Assembly (NCBI GenBank): GCA_019119975.1
Contig: DWVZ01000012.1
Coordinates: forward strand, 1-37,148
Direction of reading: 5' to 3'
Length of the DNA: 37,148 bases
From: Candidatus Blautia merdavium
GTDB lineage: Bacteria; Bacillota; Clostridia; Lachnospirales; Lachnospiraceae
Under the pieces are notes generated by a model. It ran no database searches, was not told the DNA's origin, and was given only the letters and a program-made list of their open reading frames with translations. Below are positions 23,382 to 31,439 of the stretch, piece after piece. The first letter of the stretch is position 1. Every line of letters begins with the position of its first letter. The position numbers were made by a program, and so were the translations under genes.

Positions 23382-24301
23382 AAATCTACCCCCAATCCCA
23401 GCAGGCTCAGCATCAGTGCCATACGGACATAAACGCCGTACTGTGCCTGTTTAAAGTATGCTGCGCGGGGATCCTTGTCCACCTCTACAGCGATTTCGTT
23501 GACACGGGGCAGCGGGTGAAGCACCAGCATATCCGGTCTTGCCAGCTCCATCTTTGCCTTATCCAGAATGTAGAAATCCTTCATTCTCACATAGTCTTCC
23601 TCATTGAAGAAACGCTCCTTCTGGACTCTGGTCATATACAGCAGATCCAGCTGGGGCAGTGCCTCTTCCAGACGTTCCACCTCTGTGAATTCATGTCCGC
23701 TGGCTTTCAGCACGTCGTCTCTTATGTAGTCGGGGATCCTCAGTTCCTCCGGTGAGATCAGGACAAATTTTACGCCTTCATAGCGCACCAGCGCCTCGAT
23801 CAGGGAATGCACGGTCCTGCCAAACTTCAGATCCCCGCACAGACCGATGGTGATGTGATCCAGGCGGCCCTTCATGGAACGGATGGTCAGCAGGTCCGTC
23901 AGTGTCTGCGTCGGATGCTGGTGTCCTCCGTCCCCGGCATTGATCACCGGGATCTGAGATGCCATAGACGCAACCAAAGGCGCACCCTCTTTAGGATGGC
24001 GCATGGCACAGATATCTGCGTAACCGGATACCACACGGATGGTATCTGCCACACTCTCTCCTTTTGCCGCAGAGCTGGAATCTGCGCTGGAAAATCCCAG
24101 CACCTTTCCGCCCAGACGCAGCATGGCGGATTCAAAACTTAACCGGGTACGTGTACTTGGCTCATAGAACAGAGTGGCAAGTATCTTCCCCTCACATTTG
24201 TGGGCATACTTTTCCGGATTTTTCTCAATATCATTGGCAAGGTCCAGAACCTTTGCCAGCTCTTCTACAGACAAATCCATTGGACTCATTAAATGTCTCA
24301 T
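23375..24301 (-). CDS. pyrB: Aspartate carbamoyltransferase catalytic subunit
   Basis: A 308-residue enzyme for the committed step of pyrimidine synthesis (carbamoyl phosphate plus aspartate). The carbamoyl-phosphate motif [15 protein letters not shown] is near residue 48; [12 protein letters not shown] and the C-terminal [16 protein letters not shown] are intact. Length is normal. The start follows AGGAGG. No other pyr genes are adjacent. The leader has a 9-base-pair hairpin but no visible PyrR-type attenuator with T-tract. Confidence 0.97.
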   Translation of the reverse strand: MRHLMSPMDLSVEELAKVLDLANDIEKNPEKYAHKCEGKILATLFYEPSTRTRLSFESAMLRLGGKVLGFSSADSSSAAKGESVADTIRVVSGYADICAMRHPKEGAPLVASMASQIPVINAGDGGHQHPTQTLTDLLTIRSMKGRLDHITIGLCGDLKFGRTVHSLIEALVRYEGVKFVLISPEELRIPDYIRDDVLKASGHEFTEVERLEEALPQLDLLYMTRVQKERFFNEEDYVRMKDFYILDKAKMELARPDMLVLHPLPRVNEIAVEVDKDPRAAYFKQAQYGVYVRMALMLSLLGLGVDLC

Positions 24302-24341
24302 AGATTACCTCCTGTGTATATTTAAGCTTCAGTACCTGCCT

Positions 24342-24367
24342 GCATAAGAACCGCACCATTCCTATGC
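24342..24367 (-). other. Hairpin in the pyrB leader
   Basis: On the minus strand GCATAGGAA pairs with TTCTTATGC (nine pairs, one G-T), with an 8-base loop, between the promoter and the ribosome site. No T-tract follows, so it is not a terminator; a regulatory or mRNA-stability role is possible. Confidence 0.5.
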
Positions 24368-24386
24368 CGGCACTGTTATCTTTTCT

Positions 24387-24415
24387 ATCATATAACAGTT
24401 TTGCGGTTATTTCAA
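24387..24415 (-). promoter_or_regulatory. Sigma-A promoter for pyrBI
   Basis: On the minus strand TTGAAA (+ 24410-24415), 17 bases, TATGAT (+ 24387-24392). The leader is about 80 bases. It begins seven bases after the stop of the upstream CmpB-like gene. Confidence 0.75.
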
Positions 24416-24421
24416 GAATTT

Positions 24422-24808
24422 TCACGCCTTCGGAGACAATAATTTTTCAAAGATCAGACCTGTGCAAAACCATACCGGAGCATAATCCAACCGGATCACT
24501 CCCTTATAATTCAAAGGGCTGCCGCTGTAATCCCAGGGGCACATATCGTAGTGCTTCAGCACCATGCCGGTGCCCAGCTCCGCCGCAAAAATCCCGGTCA
24601 TATAAAGACTTCCCCGAAGGACCACCGGAACCCTTTTCAGCCCTCTCGATACCGGACCGATACACGCTGCCATACCGTAAATAGGAAACATAAGAAGGGA
24701 AGACTGCCCCATCAGCTTCCACTCGCCTCTGCCTGCCGCATGGATACCGGTCCATAAGATCTCCAGGCACCATCCCACTGCCCCGCATTTCAAAAAATCG
24801 CTTTTCAT
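24422..24808 (-). CDS. Putative ABC-transporter type IV (CmpB-like) membrane protein
   Basis: A 128-residue membrane protein of the PF06541 'putative ABC transporter permease' group, common in Lachnospiraceae. Signs are the N-terminal FLKCGAVGWCLEILWTG, the SSLLMFPIYGMAACIGP segment and the C-terminal CPWDYSGSPLNYKGVIRLDYAPVW signature, with about three membrane segments. The function is unknown despite the name, and no ATPase is adjacent. The start follows AAGGAGGAG. It is divergent from pheA. Confidence 0.85.
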   Translation of the reverse strand: MKSDFLKCGAVGWCLEILWTGIHAAGRGEWKLMGQSSLLMFPIYGMAACIGPVSRGLKRVPVVLRGSLYMTGIFAAELGTGMVLKHYDMCPWDYSGSPLNYKGVIRLDYAPVWFCTGLIFEKLLSPKA

Positions 24809-24939
24809 CCTGCTTTCTCCTCCTTTTCTCCTGTTTTTTCCTGCCGCGAAAGATTGGTCTCTGCGAAGAAAGCCGCCGCCATTTCAGGAATTCTCTCTAT
24901 AACAGTATGGATTTTCCCCGGAGATTTTATACAAAAGAC

Positions 24940-24968
24940 TTGCGCGGTCCAAAACCACGATGTATCAT
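24940..24968 (+). promoter_or_regulatory. Putative promoter for pheA
   Basis: TTGCGC at 24940-24945, a 17-base spacer, and TATCAT at 24963-24968, about 40 bases before the start of pheA. The -35 is only a moderate match. No T-box or attenuator for phenylalanine control was seen. Confidence 0.45.
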
Positions 24969-25007
24969 ATTCCTTAAACAGTGTAGAAAAAGAAAGGATT
25001 TTGTAAT

Positions 25008-26138
25008 ATGACAGACTTACAGGAGCTGAGAAAGGAAATCGACCAGATTGACAGCCAGATGGTTGCGCTTTACGAAAAACGCGCCAAAATCGTGGAAGAT
25101 GTGGCACGTTATAAAATAGAAACCGGAAAACCGGTCCTGGATCCGCAGAGAGAACAGGCATTGCTGGAAAAGCTGGGGGAAAAGACGCACAGCGACTTCA
25201 ACTGCCGCAGCATCCGGGAAGTGTACCAGCAGATCATGTCCATCAGCCGCAGACGGCAGTACCAGCTGCTCCAGGAGCACGGCAAATCCCCGGATCTGGG
25301 CTTTACCCAGGCAGAGGCGCTGAACCGGGACCATGTGACCGTGGTCTTTCAGGGTGTGGAAGGCGCCTACAGCTATGCTGCCATGAACGCCTTCTTTGGA
25401 AAAGACATCAAAAGCTTTCATGTGGATACCTGGAAGGACGCTATGGAAGCCATCCGCACCCAAAAGGCGGATTATGCCGTGCTTCCCATTGAAAACTCCA
25501 CTGCCGGGATCGTACAGGACAATTATGACCTGCTGACAAAATATGACCACTACATTGTAGGCGAACAGATCATCCCCTGCCAGCACGCCCTTGTGGGGCT
25601 GCCCGGCGCTTCCCTGGACCAGATCACGGACGTCTACTCCCATCCCCAGGCGCTGATGCAGTGCAGAGAATTTCTCGAGGGGCATCCGGAATGGAAGATC
25701 CACGAATACGGAAATACAGCGGCAGCGGCAAAGAAGATCGCGGAAGAAAAAGACGCCACTCAGGCTGCCATTTCCAGTCCTTATGCGGCAGAATTTTTCG
25801 GTCTGGCTCTGCTGAAGGAAAAGATTTATACAAACGAAGGGAATTCTACCCGTTTCATCATCGTCGCCAGGGATAAAATCTACTGGAAGGGCGCAGGTAA
25901 GATCAGCGTAAGCTATGAGCTTCCCCATGCGACCGGAAGCCTGTACAACAGTCTCTCCCATTTCATCTATAACGGACTGAACATGACCAAGATCGAATCC
26001 CGCCCCGTACCGGGCAGGAACTGGGAGTACCGTTTCTTTGTGGATTTTGAGGGAAATTTAAGCAGCAGCGCAGTTAAAAACGCACTGCTGGGCTTAAAGG
26101 AAGAAGCCCAGAATCTCCGGATCCACGGCAATTATTAG
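25008..26138 (+). CDS. pheA: Bifunctional chorismate mutase / prephenate dehydratase (P-protein)
   Basis: A 376-residue enzyme that converts chorismate to prephenate and then phenylpyruvate for phenylalanine synthesis. Residues 1-90 are the AroQ-type mutase (LQELRKEIDQIDSQMVALYEKRAKIVEDVARYK). The dehydratase follows from about residue 110 (VVFQGVEGAYSYAAMNAFFG, LPIENSTAGIVQDNYDLL) with catalytic TRF in NSTRFIIVARD. A C-terminal ACT domain with the phenylalanine-binding ESRP motif (KIESRPVPGRNWEYRFFVDFEG) shows feedback control. The start follows GAAAGGA. The DUF815 ATPase gene begins 18 bases after the stop. Confidence 0.97.
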   Translation: MTDLQELRKEIDQIDSQMVALYEKRAKIVEDVARYKIETGKPVLDPQREQALLEKLGEKTHSDFNCRSIREVYQQIMSISRRRQYQLLQEHGKSPDLGFTQAEALNRDHVTVVFQGVEGAYSYAAMNAFFGKDIKSFHVDTWKDAMEAIRTQKADYAVLPIENSTAGIVQDNYDLLTKYDHYIVGEQIIPCQHALVGLPGASLDQITDVYSHPQALMQCREFLEGHPEWKIHEYGNTAAAAKKIAEEKDATQAAISSPYAAEFFGLALLKEKIYTNEGNSTRFIIVARDKIYWKGAGKISVSYELPHATGSLYNSLSHFIYNGLNMTKIESRPVPGRNWEYRFFVDFEGNLSSSAVKNALLGLKEEAQNLRIHGNY

Positions 26139-26156
26139 TAGAAAGAAGGAAAAAAC

Positions 26157-27458
26157 ATGTTTCATACAGAAGAATGCATCTTATACCGCAGCTTTGAGAA
26201 AGGAGATATTTTAGAGGATATGTCCACTGCCCTGGCAATCTGCTGCCAGGAGCCGGAAAATCCGGATAAATCCAAACCGCTCTTTTACAGCTGCATCAAC
26301 CGCCTGGTGGAAATGGCAGGGACCTATGGCTTCAGCGGAAATCTATGGCACAATTACTTGACTTATCTGCTGGTAAACCACGAAAATGCCTTCAGCACTG
26401 CCTGTGAGATCACCGGACAGGTGGAAGGCACCATCAACCAGCTGGCTCTGCACGATTTTGCCATTTTCCAGGATCTGTTCCGGCTGGATATCGCAGCCTT
26501 TGAAAGCTTCTACGGAACTGACTCCGGCTGCCGATTTATCTGTGATTATGAGAATATCAAAAACGGCAGCAAGCGCTTCAATGAGCGGATCAAAAACAGA
26601 CTGTGCACGTTAAGCGTCCAGCTTGCCGCCACAGACACCCCGGAAGAATTTATGGAACATATGGTTGCCTTTTACAAAGATTTTGGCGTGGGCAAGCTGG
26701 GACTGCACAAAGCATTCCGCCTGGAGCACAGACGCTCGGACGACCAGGTGGAGATCGTTCCCATTAACCGTATCGCCCACGTACATTTGGACGATCTGGT
26801 AGGCTATGACCTGGCGAAGAAAAAACTGACGGACAACACTGAAGCCTTTCTGGCAGGGAAACCAGCCAACAACTGTCTGCTCTACGGAGATGCCGGAACC
26901 GGGAAGTCTACCTGCATCAAAGCCATCTTAAACCAGTATTATGATCAAGGACTGCGCATCATCGAAGTGTACAAGCACCAGTTTCAGGATCTGAACGATG
27001 TCATTGCCCAGATCAAAAACCGGCATTACAAATTTATCATCTACATGGATGATCTTTCTTTTGAAGACTTTGAGATTGAATATAAATACTTAAAAGCCGT
27101 CATCGAAGGCGGACTGGAAAAGAAACCGAACAATGTGCTGATCTATGCCACCTCCAACCGCCGCCACCTGGTAAGAGAGCGGTTCAGCGACAAAGAGGAC
27201 CGGGACGACGATCTGCATACCAATGATACGGTTCAGGAGAAGCTGTCCCTGGTATACCGTTTCGGCGTTACCATCTATTTCGGCTCTCCGGACAAACGGG
27301 AATTCCAGAAGATCGTCACCACTTTAGCAGACCGGTACGGCATCACCATGGACACGGAGGAACTGCTCCTGCAGGCAAACGCCTGGGAACTGCGGCACGG
27401 TGGTCTTTCGGGAAGGACTGCCCAGCAGTTTATTGATTACCTGCGGGGACAGCAGTAA
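26157..27458 (+). CDS. DUF815 AAA-type ATP-binding protein
   Basis: A 433-residue protein of the DUF815 family of predicted AAA ATPases. Walker A is in LLYGDAGTGKSTCIKAIL near residue 243, Walker B in KFIIYMDDLSFEDFE, sensor-1 in VLIYATSNRRHLV, and the segment RFSDKEDRDDDLHTNDTVQEKLSLVYRFG is the family signature. The N-terminal 200 residues are not recognised. No membrane segments are seen. It is probably co-transcribed with pheA (18-base gap), although a functional link is not obvious. A strong terminator follows. Confidence 0.9.
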   Translation: MFHTEECILYRSFEKGDILEDMSTALAICCQEPENPDKSKPLFYSCINRLVEMAGTYGFSGNLWHNYLTYLLVNHENAFSTACEITGQVEGTINQLALHDFAIFQDLFRLDIAAFESFYGTDSGCRFICDYENIKNGSKRFNERIKNRLCTLSVQLAATDTPEEFMEHMVAFYKDFGVGKLGLHKAFRLEHRRSDDQVEIVPINRIAHVHLDDLVGYDLAKKKLTDNTEAFLAGKPANNCLLYGDAGTGKSTCIKAILNQYYDQGLRIIEVYKHQFQDLNDVIAQIKNRHYKFIIYMDDLSFEDFEIEYKYLKAVIEGGLEKKPNNVLIYATSNRRHLVRERFSDKEDRDDDLHTNDTVQEKLSLVYRFGVTIYFGSPDKREFQKIVTTLADRYGITMDTEELLLQANAWELRHGGLSGRTAQQFIDYLRGQQ

Positions 27459-27493
27459 ACGGTCTTCTGCCTGTCAAAAAAGGAAACTGCCGC

Positions 27494-27540
27494 AAGGGGC
27501 TGCCCTGAAAACAGTCTATTCGTTTTCAGGGCAGCCCCTT
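27494..27540. terminator. Strong terminator after pheA-DUF815
   Basis: A perfect 19-base-pair stem (AAGGGGCTGCCCTGAAAAC and its complement) with a 9-base loop. The following bases are TTCTCCTATTT, only partly T-rich, but the stem is very stable and symmetric, so it may stop transcription from both sides. Confidence 0.75.
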
Positions 27541-27543
27541 CTC

Positions 27544-27645
27544 CTATTTGAAATCCCATCCGTCCGCAGTTTCACGCAGACCATCCGCAATCGCCCATAT
27601 TGCACGATGAAGCTCATCTCTTTCATAGTTCCATTCTTACATCAT
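27544..27645 (-). pseudogene. Remnant of a type I restriction-modification methylase gene (hsdM 5' end)
   Basis: An ideal ribosome site AGGAGG (+ 27651-27656) precedes ATG ATG, but the third codon is TAA. Beyond it the same frame reads WNYERDELHRAIWAIADG and continues to a GWDFK ending, then TAG at 27544-27546. This pattern (ELHR-IW-IAD-LR----DGWDFK) resembles the N-terminus of HsdM DNA methyltransferases, where the frame would go on with a YVLG-like stretch and a catalytic domain of over 400 residues. All of that is missing; the reading ends four bases from the DUF815 terminator. It therefore looks like the scar of a deleted and mutated type I system. The assignment rests on about 30 residues. 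Confidence 0.55.
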
Positions 27646-27683
27646 GTGCGCCTCCTATGAAAGCTGACTAAATGTGCCAATGA

Positions 27684-27723
27684 TAAAAAAGGCAATACCT
27701 GATTGTTAAAACCAAGTATCGCC
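27684..27723 (-). terminator. Intrinsic terminator of rnpB
   Basis: On the minus strand GGCGATACTTGG pairs with TCAGGTATTGCC (12 pairs with several G-T) around a 9-base loop, followed by TTTTTTATC. It starts about 20 bases past the 3' end of the RNase P RNA. Confidence 0.85.
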
Positions 27724-27742
27724 AATTTTTCTCTCTCTGCAT

Positions 27743-28097
27743 ACAGCAAGCAGAACGATAAGCCGGGTTATGTCGTGAATAATCATCTATCCAATCCTGC
27801 TGTCGCCAGCAGGCTTCAGCGACCTACCTGAAAACGTGACGGGCAGCCACATGGTTTTCTATTCGGTCTTGCTTCGAGTGGGGTTTACATGTGCCCTCCC
27901 TGTTGCCAGGAAGGCGGTAGTCTCTTACACTGCCCTTCCACCCTTACCGGAAGATTCCGGCGGTACATTTCTGTTGCACTGTCCTTGGAGTCGCCTCCAC
28001 CAGACGTTATCTGGCACTCTGCCCTGTGAAGCCCGGACTTTCCTCACCTGACCCCTTTCGGTCCTGTCAGCCGCGATTATTTATTCTACTTGCTGCA
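27743..28097 (-). ncRNA. rnpB: RNase P RNA, bacterial class A
   Basis: The catalytic RNA that removes 5' leaders from pre-tRNAs. On the minus strand the conserved core elements appear in order: GAGGAAAGTCCGGGC near the 5' end, ACAGTGCAACAGAAA, AAGGGTGGAAGG, GTAAACCCCACTCG, then GAAGCAAGACCGAATAG, AGGTAGGTCGCTGAA and the 3' ACATAACCCGGCTTATCG. The ends pair to form the P1 stem (CAGCAAG with CTTGCTG). A promoter lies just upstream and a terminator just downstream. Ends are estimated from P1 and are uncertain by a few bases. The 3' end is 98 bases from the hsdM remnant. Confidence 0.96.
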
Positions 28098-28105
28098 CGA
28101 AGGTT

Positions 28106-28135
28106 ATTCTAACACAGAACCCTCTGTGCTGTAAA
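28106..28135 (-). promoter_or_regulatory. Promoter of rnpB
   Basis: On the minus strand TTTACA (+ 28130-28135), 18 bases, then TAGAAT (+ 28106-28111) preceded by TGT as an extended -10. The predicted start coincides with the beginning of the P1 stem of the RNA. Confidence 0.7.
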
Positions 28136-28170
28136 GCAGTTTCTTCGCCTTCTCTTATCCTGCCTTCCTC

Positions 28171-29838
28171 TTATACATCAAAGCATCCGCCGCCCACAAA
28201 TTCTCTCAAAATAGAATTATGGGGAATGGCTTCGCTGGGTACGCCTACAAAGTAATCCAGGAATTTCAGCAGCCTTTTCGCCTCATCGTATTCCGGTTCT
28301 CCCTGCCGGATAGAAAAGAGAAGGGGCTCCGCATACAGCTTCAGCACTGCCAGTTCATAGATCAGGGCAGAATTAAACATCACATCCGCGGATTCCTGGT
28401 ACGGAAAAATATTCTCTTCCTCTCCCCGCCGCACAGAATTCCACATGGCGATGGTTGCCTTAGCAGAGGACCCTCTGGTCCTGGCGTCTCGGACGATCCT
28501 GCGGATCATTCTGCCGTCTGTGGTGGGGATCCGGTTGTGCTCGTCAATGTTTAACTGGGTCAGAGCGCTGATGTAAATCTTGAATTTGCTTTCCACCGGA
28601 AGGCTGAAGCTCAGCCGGTCGTTGAGACAGTGGATGCCCTCGATCACCAGTACGTCTTCCTTTCCAAGCTGCAGCTGATCTCCCCGATATTCTCTTAGCC
28701 CGGTCTTAAAATTAAAGGTAGGCATGGCAACCTTTTCTCCCCGCAGAAGGCGGTTCATATCCTCATTGAACTGCTTTACGTCAATGGCTTCCAGACATTC
28801 AAAATTATAATTGCCGTTTTCATCCAAAGGCGTGTCTTCCCGGTTGACAAAGTAATTGTCCACGCCGATAGGATGGGGCTTCAGCCCGTGGGCAGCCAGC
28901 TGAATGGACAGCCGATGGGAAAAGGTGGTCTTGCCGGAAGACGAGGGACCTGCGATCATAATAAATTTCTTCTTTTTATCCTTTACAATCTGCTCTGCAA
29001 TCTGGGAAATCTTGGATTCCTGCAGCGCCTCGGCGATCAGGATCAGTTCATTGGCGCCTTTGGTGGTGATCTGTTCGTTTAAGTCTCCCACCGTGTCTGC
29101 CTGGATCATCTCTCCCCAGCTGGCAGACTCTTTCTGCACCTGGAAAATTTTCGGTCTGGGGGCAAACGGCGGCACTTCCTCCGGCTTCTCTCTCTCCGGA
29201 AGCTGCAGCACCAGCCCTTCGTCATAAGGATACAGCTCAAAGTATTTCAGATACCCGGTGTGATTTACCATAAATCCGTAGAAATAATCCTCAAAGTCCT
29301 CCAGGCTGTAAATGTTCACCCTGGAAACCCTGCGGAACCGGAACAGTTTTTCCTTATCATACATGCCGTGCCGATGAAAAATCTCGATGGCTTCATTGGT
29401 GCCCACACTTCTCTTCAGAATAGGGATCCTGCGCTCTGCCAGCTCCTGCATATAGGCTTTCACCCGGTTTAAAAATGCCTCTGTGATTTCTGCATCTCCG
29501 TCTATGGTATAGTAATAGCCGGAGCTCACAGAGTAGTGAAGCGTAACTTTTCTAATGTTTTCATGACCTGCCACATGGTAGATTGCCTTTAAAAGGAGCA
29601 GGGATGCACTCCTTTTATAAGTCTTATGTCCGATCTCGTCTCCGATGGTGATGAATTCCAGCTCCCCGTCCTTTTTCAGCTTTTTATGGAGCTCACAGAG
29701 CTTTCCATTTTTCCTTACAAGGACAATGGGGTATCTGGTGCTTCCCTCATATTCCTGTACAATAGCAGCATAGGGAGTCCCGTAAGGGTACTCCCTGTTT
29801 TTTCCCAGAATCTTTACCTGTATCATTTTTTCATTCAT
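28171..29838 (-). CDS. Nucleoside kinase with threonyl-tRNA-synthetase-like N-terminus
   Basis: A 555-residue protein. The N-terminal part (residues 1-200) is a TGS / ThrRS second-additional-domain-like region (MIQVKILGKNREYPYGTPY at the start, then HYSVSSGYYYTID and RVNIYSLEDFEDYFYG). The C-terminal half is a uridine-kinase-like P-loop kinase: Walker A GPSSSGKTTF near residue 295, IGVDNYFVNREDTPLDENGNYNFE and VLVIEGIHCLND. It probably phosphorylates uridine/cytidine or a related nucleoside; the role of the ThrRS-like part is unknown. The start follows AAGGAG. It is 111 bases downstream of nif3 with no clear terminator between, so read-through is possible. Confidence 0.9.
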   Translation of the reverse strand: MNEKMIQVKILGKNREYPYGTPYAAIVQEYEGSTRYPIVLVRKNGKLCELHKKLKKDGELEFITIGDEIGHKTYKRSASLLLLKAIYHVAGHENIRKVTLHYSVSSGYYYTIDGDAEITEAFLNRVKAYMQELAERRIPILKRSVGTNEAIEIFHRHGMYDKEKLFRFRRVSRVNIYSLEDFEDYFYGFMVNHTGYLKYFELYPYDEGLVLQLPEREKPEEVPPFAPRPKIFQVQKESASWGEMIQADTVGDLNEQITTKGANELILIAEALQESKISQIAEQIVKDKKKKFIMIAGPSSSGKTTFSHRLSIQLAAHGLKPHPIGVDNYFVNREDTPLDENGNYNFECLEAIDVKQFNEDMNRLLRGEKVAMPTFNFKTGLREYRGDQLQLGKEDVLVIEGIHCLNDRLSFSLPVESKFKIYISALTQLNIDEHNRIPTTDGRMIRRIVRDARTRGSSAKATIAMWNSVRRGEEENIFPYQESADVMFNSALIYELAVLKLYAEPLLFSIRQGEPEYDEAKRLLKFLDYFVGVPSEAIPHNSILREFVGGGCFDV

Positions 29839-29949
29839 ACGCCGCTCCTTTTTGTCCCGGTGTACCTGTCACCCGGCAGTCACTGCTTGTCAATTCTGTG
29901 TCTTATCATCCTGCATTTTCTTAATTACCCTATGCACGATCCCGCACCT

Positions 29950-30732
29950 TTATACAACCGCACAGGGATGGATCACTTCCATGGTCTCTGTCTTAAGTTC
30001 CGGCAGCATCTTTGCCAGTTCCTTTTTCATATAATCCATGAAAATATATTCGGTGCCGTAATGTCCTGCGTCAACGACGCAGACGCCCTGGGCAACTGCG
30101 TCTATGGAGGCATGGTAATCCATATCGGCAGTGATATACACCTGCGCCCCGGCTCTCAATACTTCTTTCATCATACTTTTTCCGGAACCGGTGCAGACAG
30201 CGGCAAGACTGACCTCCCGGTCCGGATCTCCGCAGATCTTCACAAAAGGAAGGGCAAGCTTTTCCTTCACAAATGCACCGCACTCCTTCAGTGTCATAAC
30301 CCGGGGAAGGGTTCCCACCCTTCCGATACCCTCCTTCCTGTCACCTTCCTCATAGGTGGTTTCCAAAACGCTCCTGTGAGACAGTTCCAGATAATCTGCG
30401 CTTAATTCTGCCATGCCCAGCACATCGAAATTGGTATGCATAGCATAAGCACACATATGATTTTCAATCAGGCGGATCACTCTGCGCCCGATAAAATCAT
30501 CTGCGGTCACCCGCTTCATCCCGGAAAAGATCATAGGATGGTGCGTGATCATCAGATCTGCTCCGGCTCTCACTGCCGCCTCCAGGGTTTCGTCGGTCAC
30601 ATCCAGCGCCAGGAAAGCCTTTTTCACCTCCCGGTCAGGATCTCCCACCAAAAGCCCGGGATTATCCCAGCTCTCTGCAAAAGAGACCGGATACTTTTCT
30701 TCAATCTTGCTGATAATCTCTCTACACTTCAT
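29950..30732 (-). CDS. Nif3-like dinuclear metal-centre protein
   Basis: A 260-residue member of the Nif3/YqfO (YbgI) family, which forms hexamers with a two-metal centre; a GTP cyclohydrolase-like name is used for some, but the role is not settled. Metal ligands visible are the HH pair in LMITHHPMIF, the His in AMHTNFD, and H and E in DAGHYGTEYIF. It lacks the long insert found in Bacillus YqfO. It overlaps trmK by 11 bases, the standard trmK-nif3 coupling in Firmicutes. Confidence 0.93.
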   Translation of the reverse strand: MKCREIISKIEEKYPVSFAESWDNPGLLVGDPDREVKKAFLALDVTDETLEAAVRAGADLMITHHPMIFSGMKRVTADDFIGRRVIRLIENHMCAYAMHTNFDVLGMAELSADYLELSHRSVLETTYEEGDRKEGIGRVGTLPRVMTLKECGAFVKEKLALPFVKICGDPDREVSLAAVCTGSGKSMMKEVLRAGAQVYITADMDYHASIDAVAQGVCVVDAGHYGTEYIFMDYMKKELAKMLPELKTETMEVIHPCAVV

Positions 30733-31435
30733 AATATGCCAGCGCCTCTTTCCTTACTCTGCATTCTTCTTCCAGTTCTTTTCTCCTGCTTCGGGCAGAA
30801 TCTGTGGAGGAATCCTGTATGGCTGACAGGATCTGGTCCGCCTGTGCCTGCTCCCGGAGCAGAAACTCTTTTAAAACCGGGTTCTTTGCCACAAGCAGTT
30901 CCTTCCCATAACGGTACTCTGCCTCCCGCTCATATTTCATTTCTCCGCAGACTGCTTTCATCATAGGATAGTATTTGCCGTCTTCCCGGATCATGGTTTC
31001 CTCCAAAATACAATAGCCGTTTTCGGACAGAAATCTGCGGAATCTGCCGATTTCTGACTGAGGCTGAAGGATCAGTTCCCGGGCGGCTTTTGCACGGTCT
31101 TCTCCTTCTGTGAGGATCTTCTCCATCAGAGGACCTCCCATACCGGCAATGACAATGCACTGCGCCTCCCCGGGGGCAAGGGCACAAAGCCCGTCCGACA
31201 GCCTGGTCTCTATGTATTTTTCCAGTCCCCATGCCCGGATATGCTCTTCGGCACGCAGCAAAGGTCCCTGATTCACATCCATAGCAATGGCTCTTGGAAT
31301 CCGCTTTTTCAAAAGCAGATAGATGGGAATATAACCGTGATCGCATCCCACATCTGCAAGGACCATTCCCGTACTTGCCAGTCCTGCCACTGCCTGCAGC
31401 CTTCTGGAAATCTGCAGCCTCTCTCTTTTTTCCAT
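30722..31435 (-). CDS. trmK: tRNA (adenine(22)-N(1))-methyltransferase
   Basis: A 237-residue SAM-dependent methyltransferase that methylates A22 in the D-loop of certain tRNAs. The SAM-binding signature ADVGCDHGYIPIYLL is near residue 28, followed by AIAMDVNQGPLLRAEEHI and VIAGMGGPLMEKIL. The C-terminal coiled-coil-like extension (RAQADQILSAIQDSS, RRKELEEECRVRKEALAYY) is typical of TrmK. It starts four bases after the rpoD stop and overlaps nif3. Confidence 0.94.
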   Translation of the reverse strand: MEKRERLQISRRLQAVAGLASTGMVLADVGCDHGYIPIYLLLKKRIPRAIAMDVNQGPLLRAEEHIRAWGLEKYIETRLSDGLCALAPGEAQCIVIAGMGGPLMEKILTEGEDRAKAARELILQPQSEIGRFRRFLSENGYCILEETMIREDGKYYPMMKAVCGEMKYEREAEYRYGKELLVAKNPVLKEFLLREQAQADQILSAIQDSSTDSARSRRKELEEECRVRKEALAYYEV

Positions 31436-31439
31436 AGCC

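Noticed and set aside
24805-25161. 118-residue minus-strand frame between the CmpB-like gene and pheA
   Set aside because: It covers the pheA start and both divergent promoter regions, with no ribosome site or domain.
25017-25961. Long open frame (314 residues) on the minus strand inside pheA
   Set aside because: It is a shadow of pheA, which has all expected catalytic motifs; the antisense reading has no ribosome site or recognisable domain.
27743-28097. Short plus-strand open frame of 71 residues in the pheA-nucleoside kinase gap
   Set aside because: The region is RNase P RNA on the other strand; the open frame is incidental.
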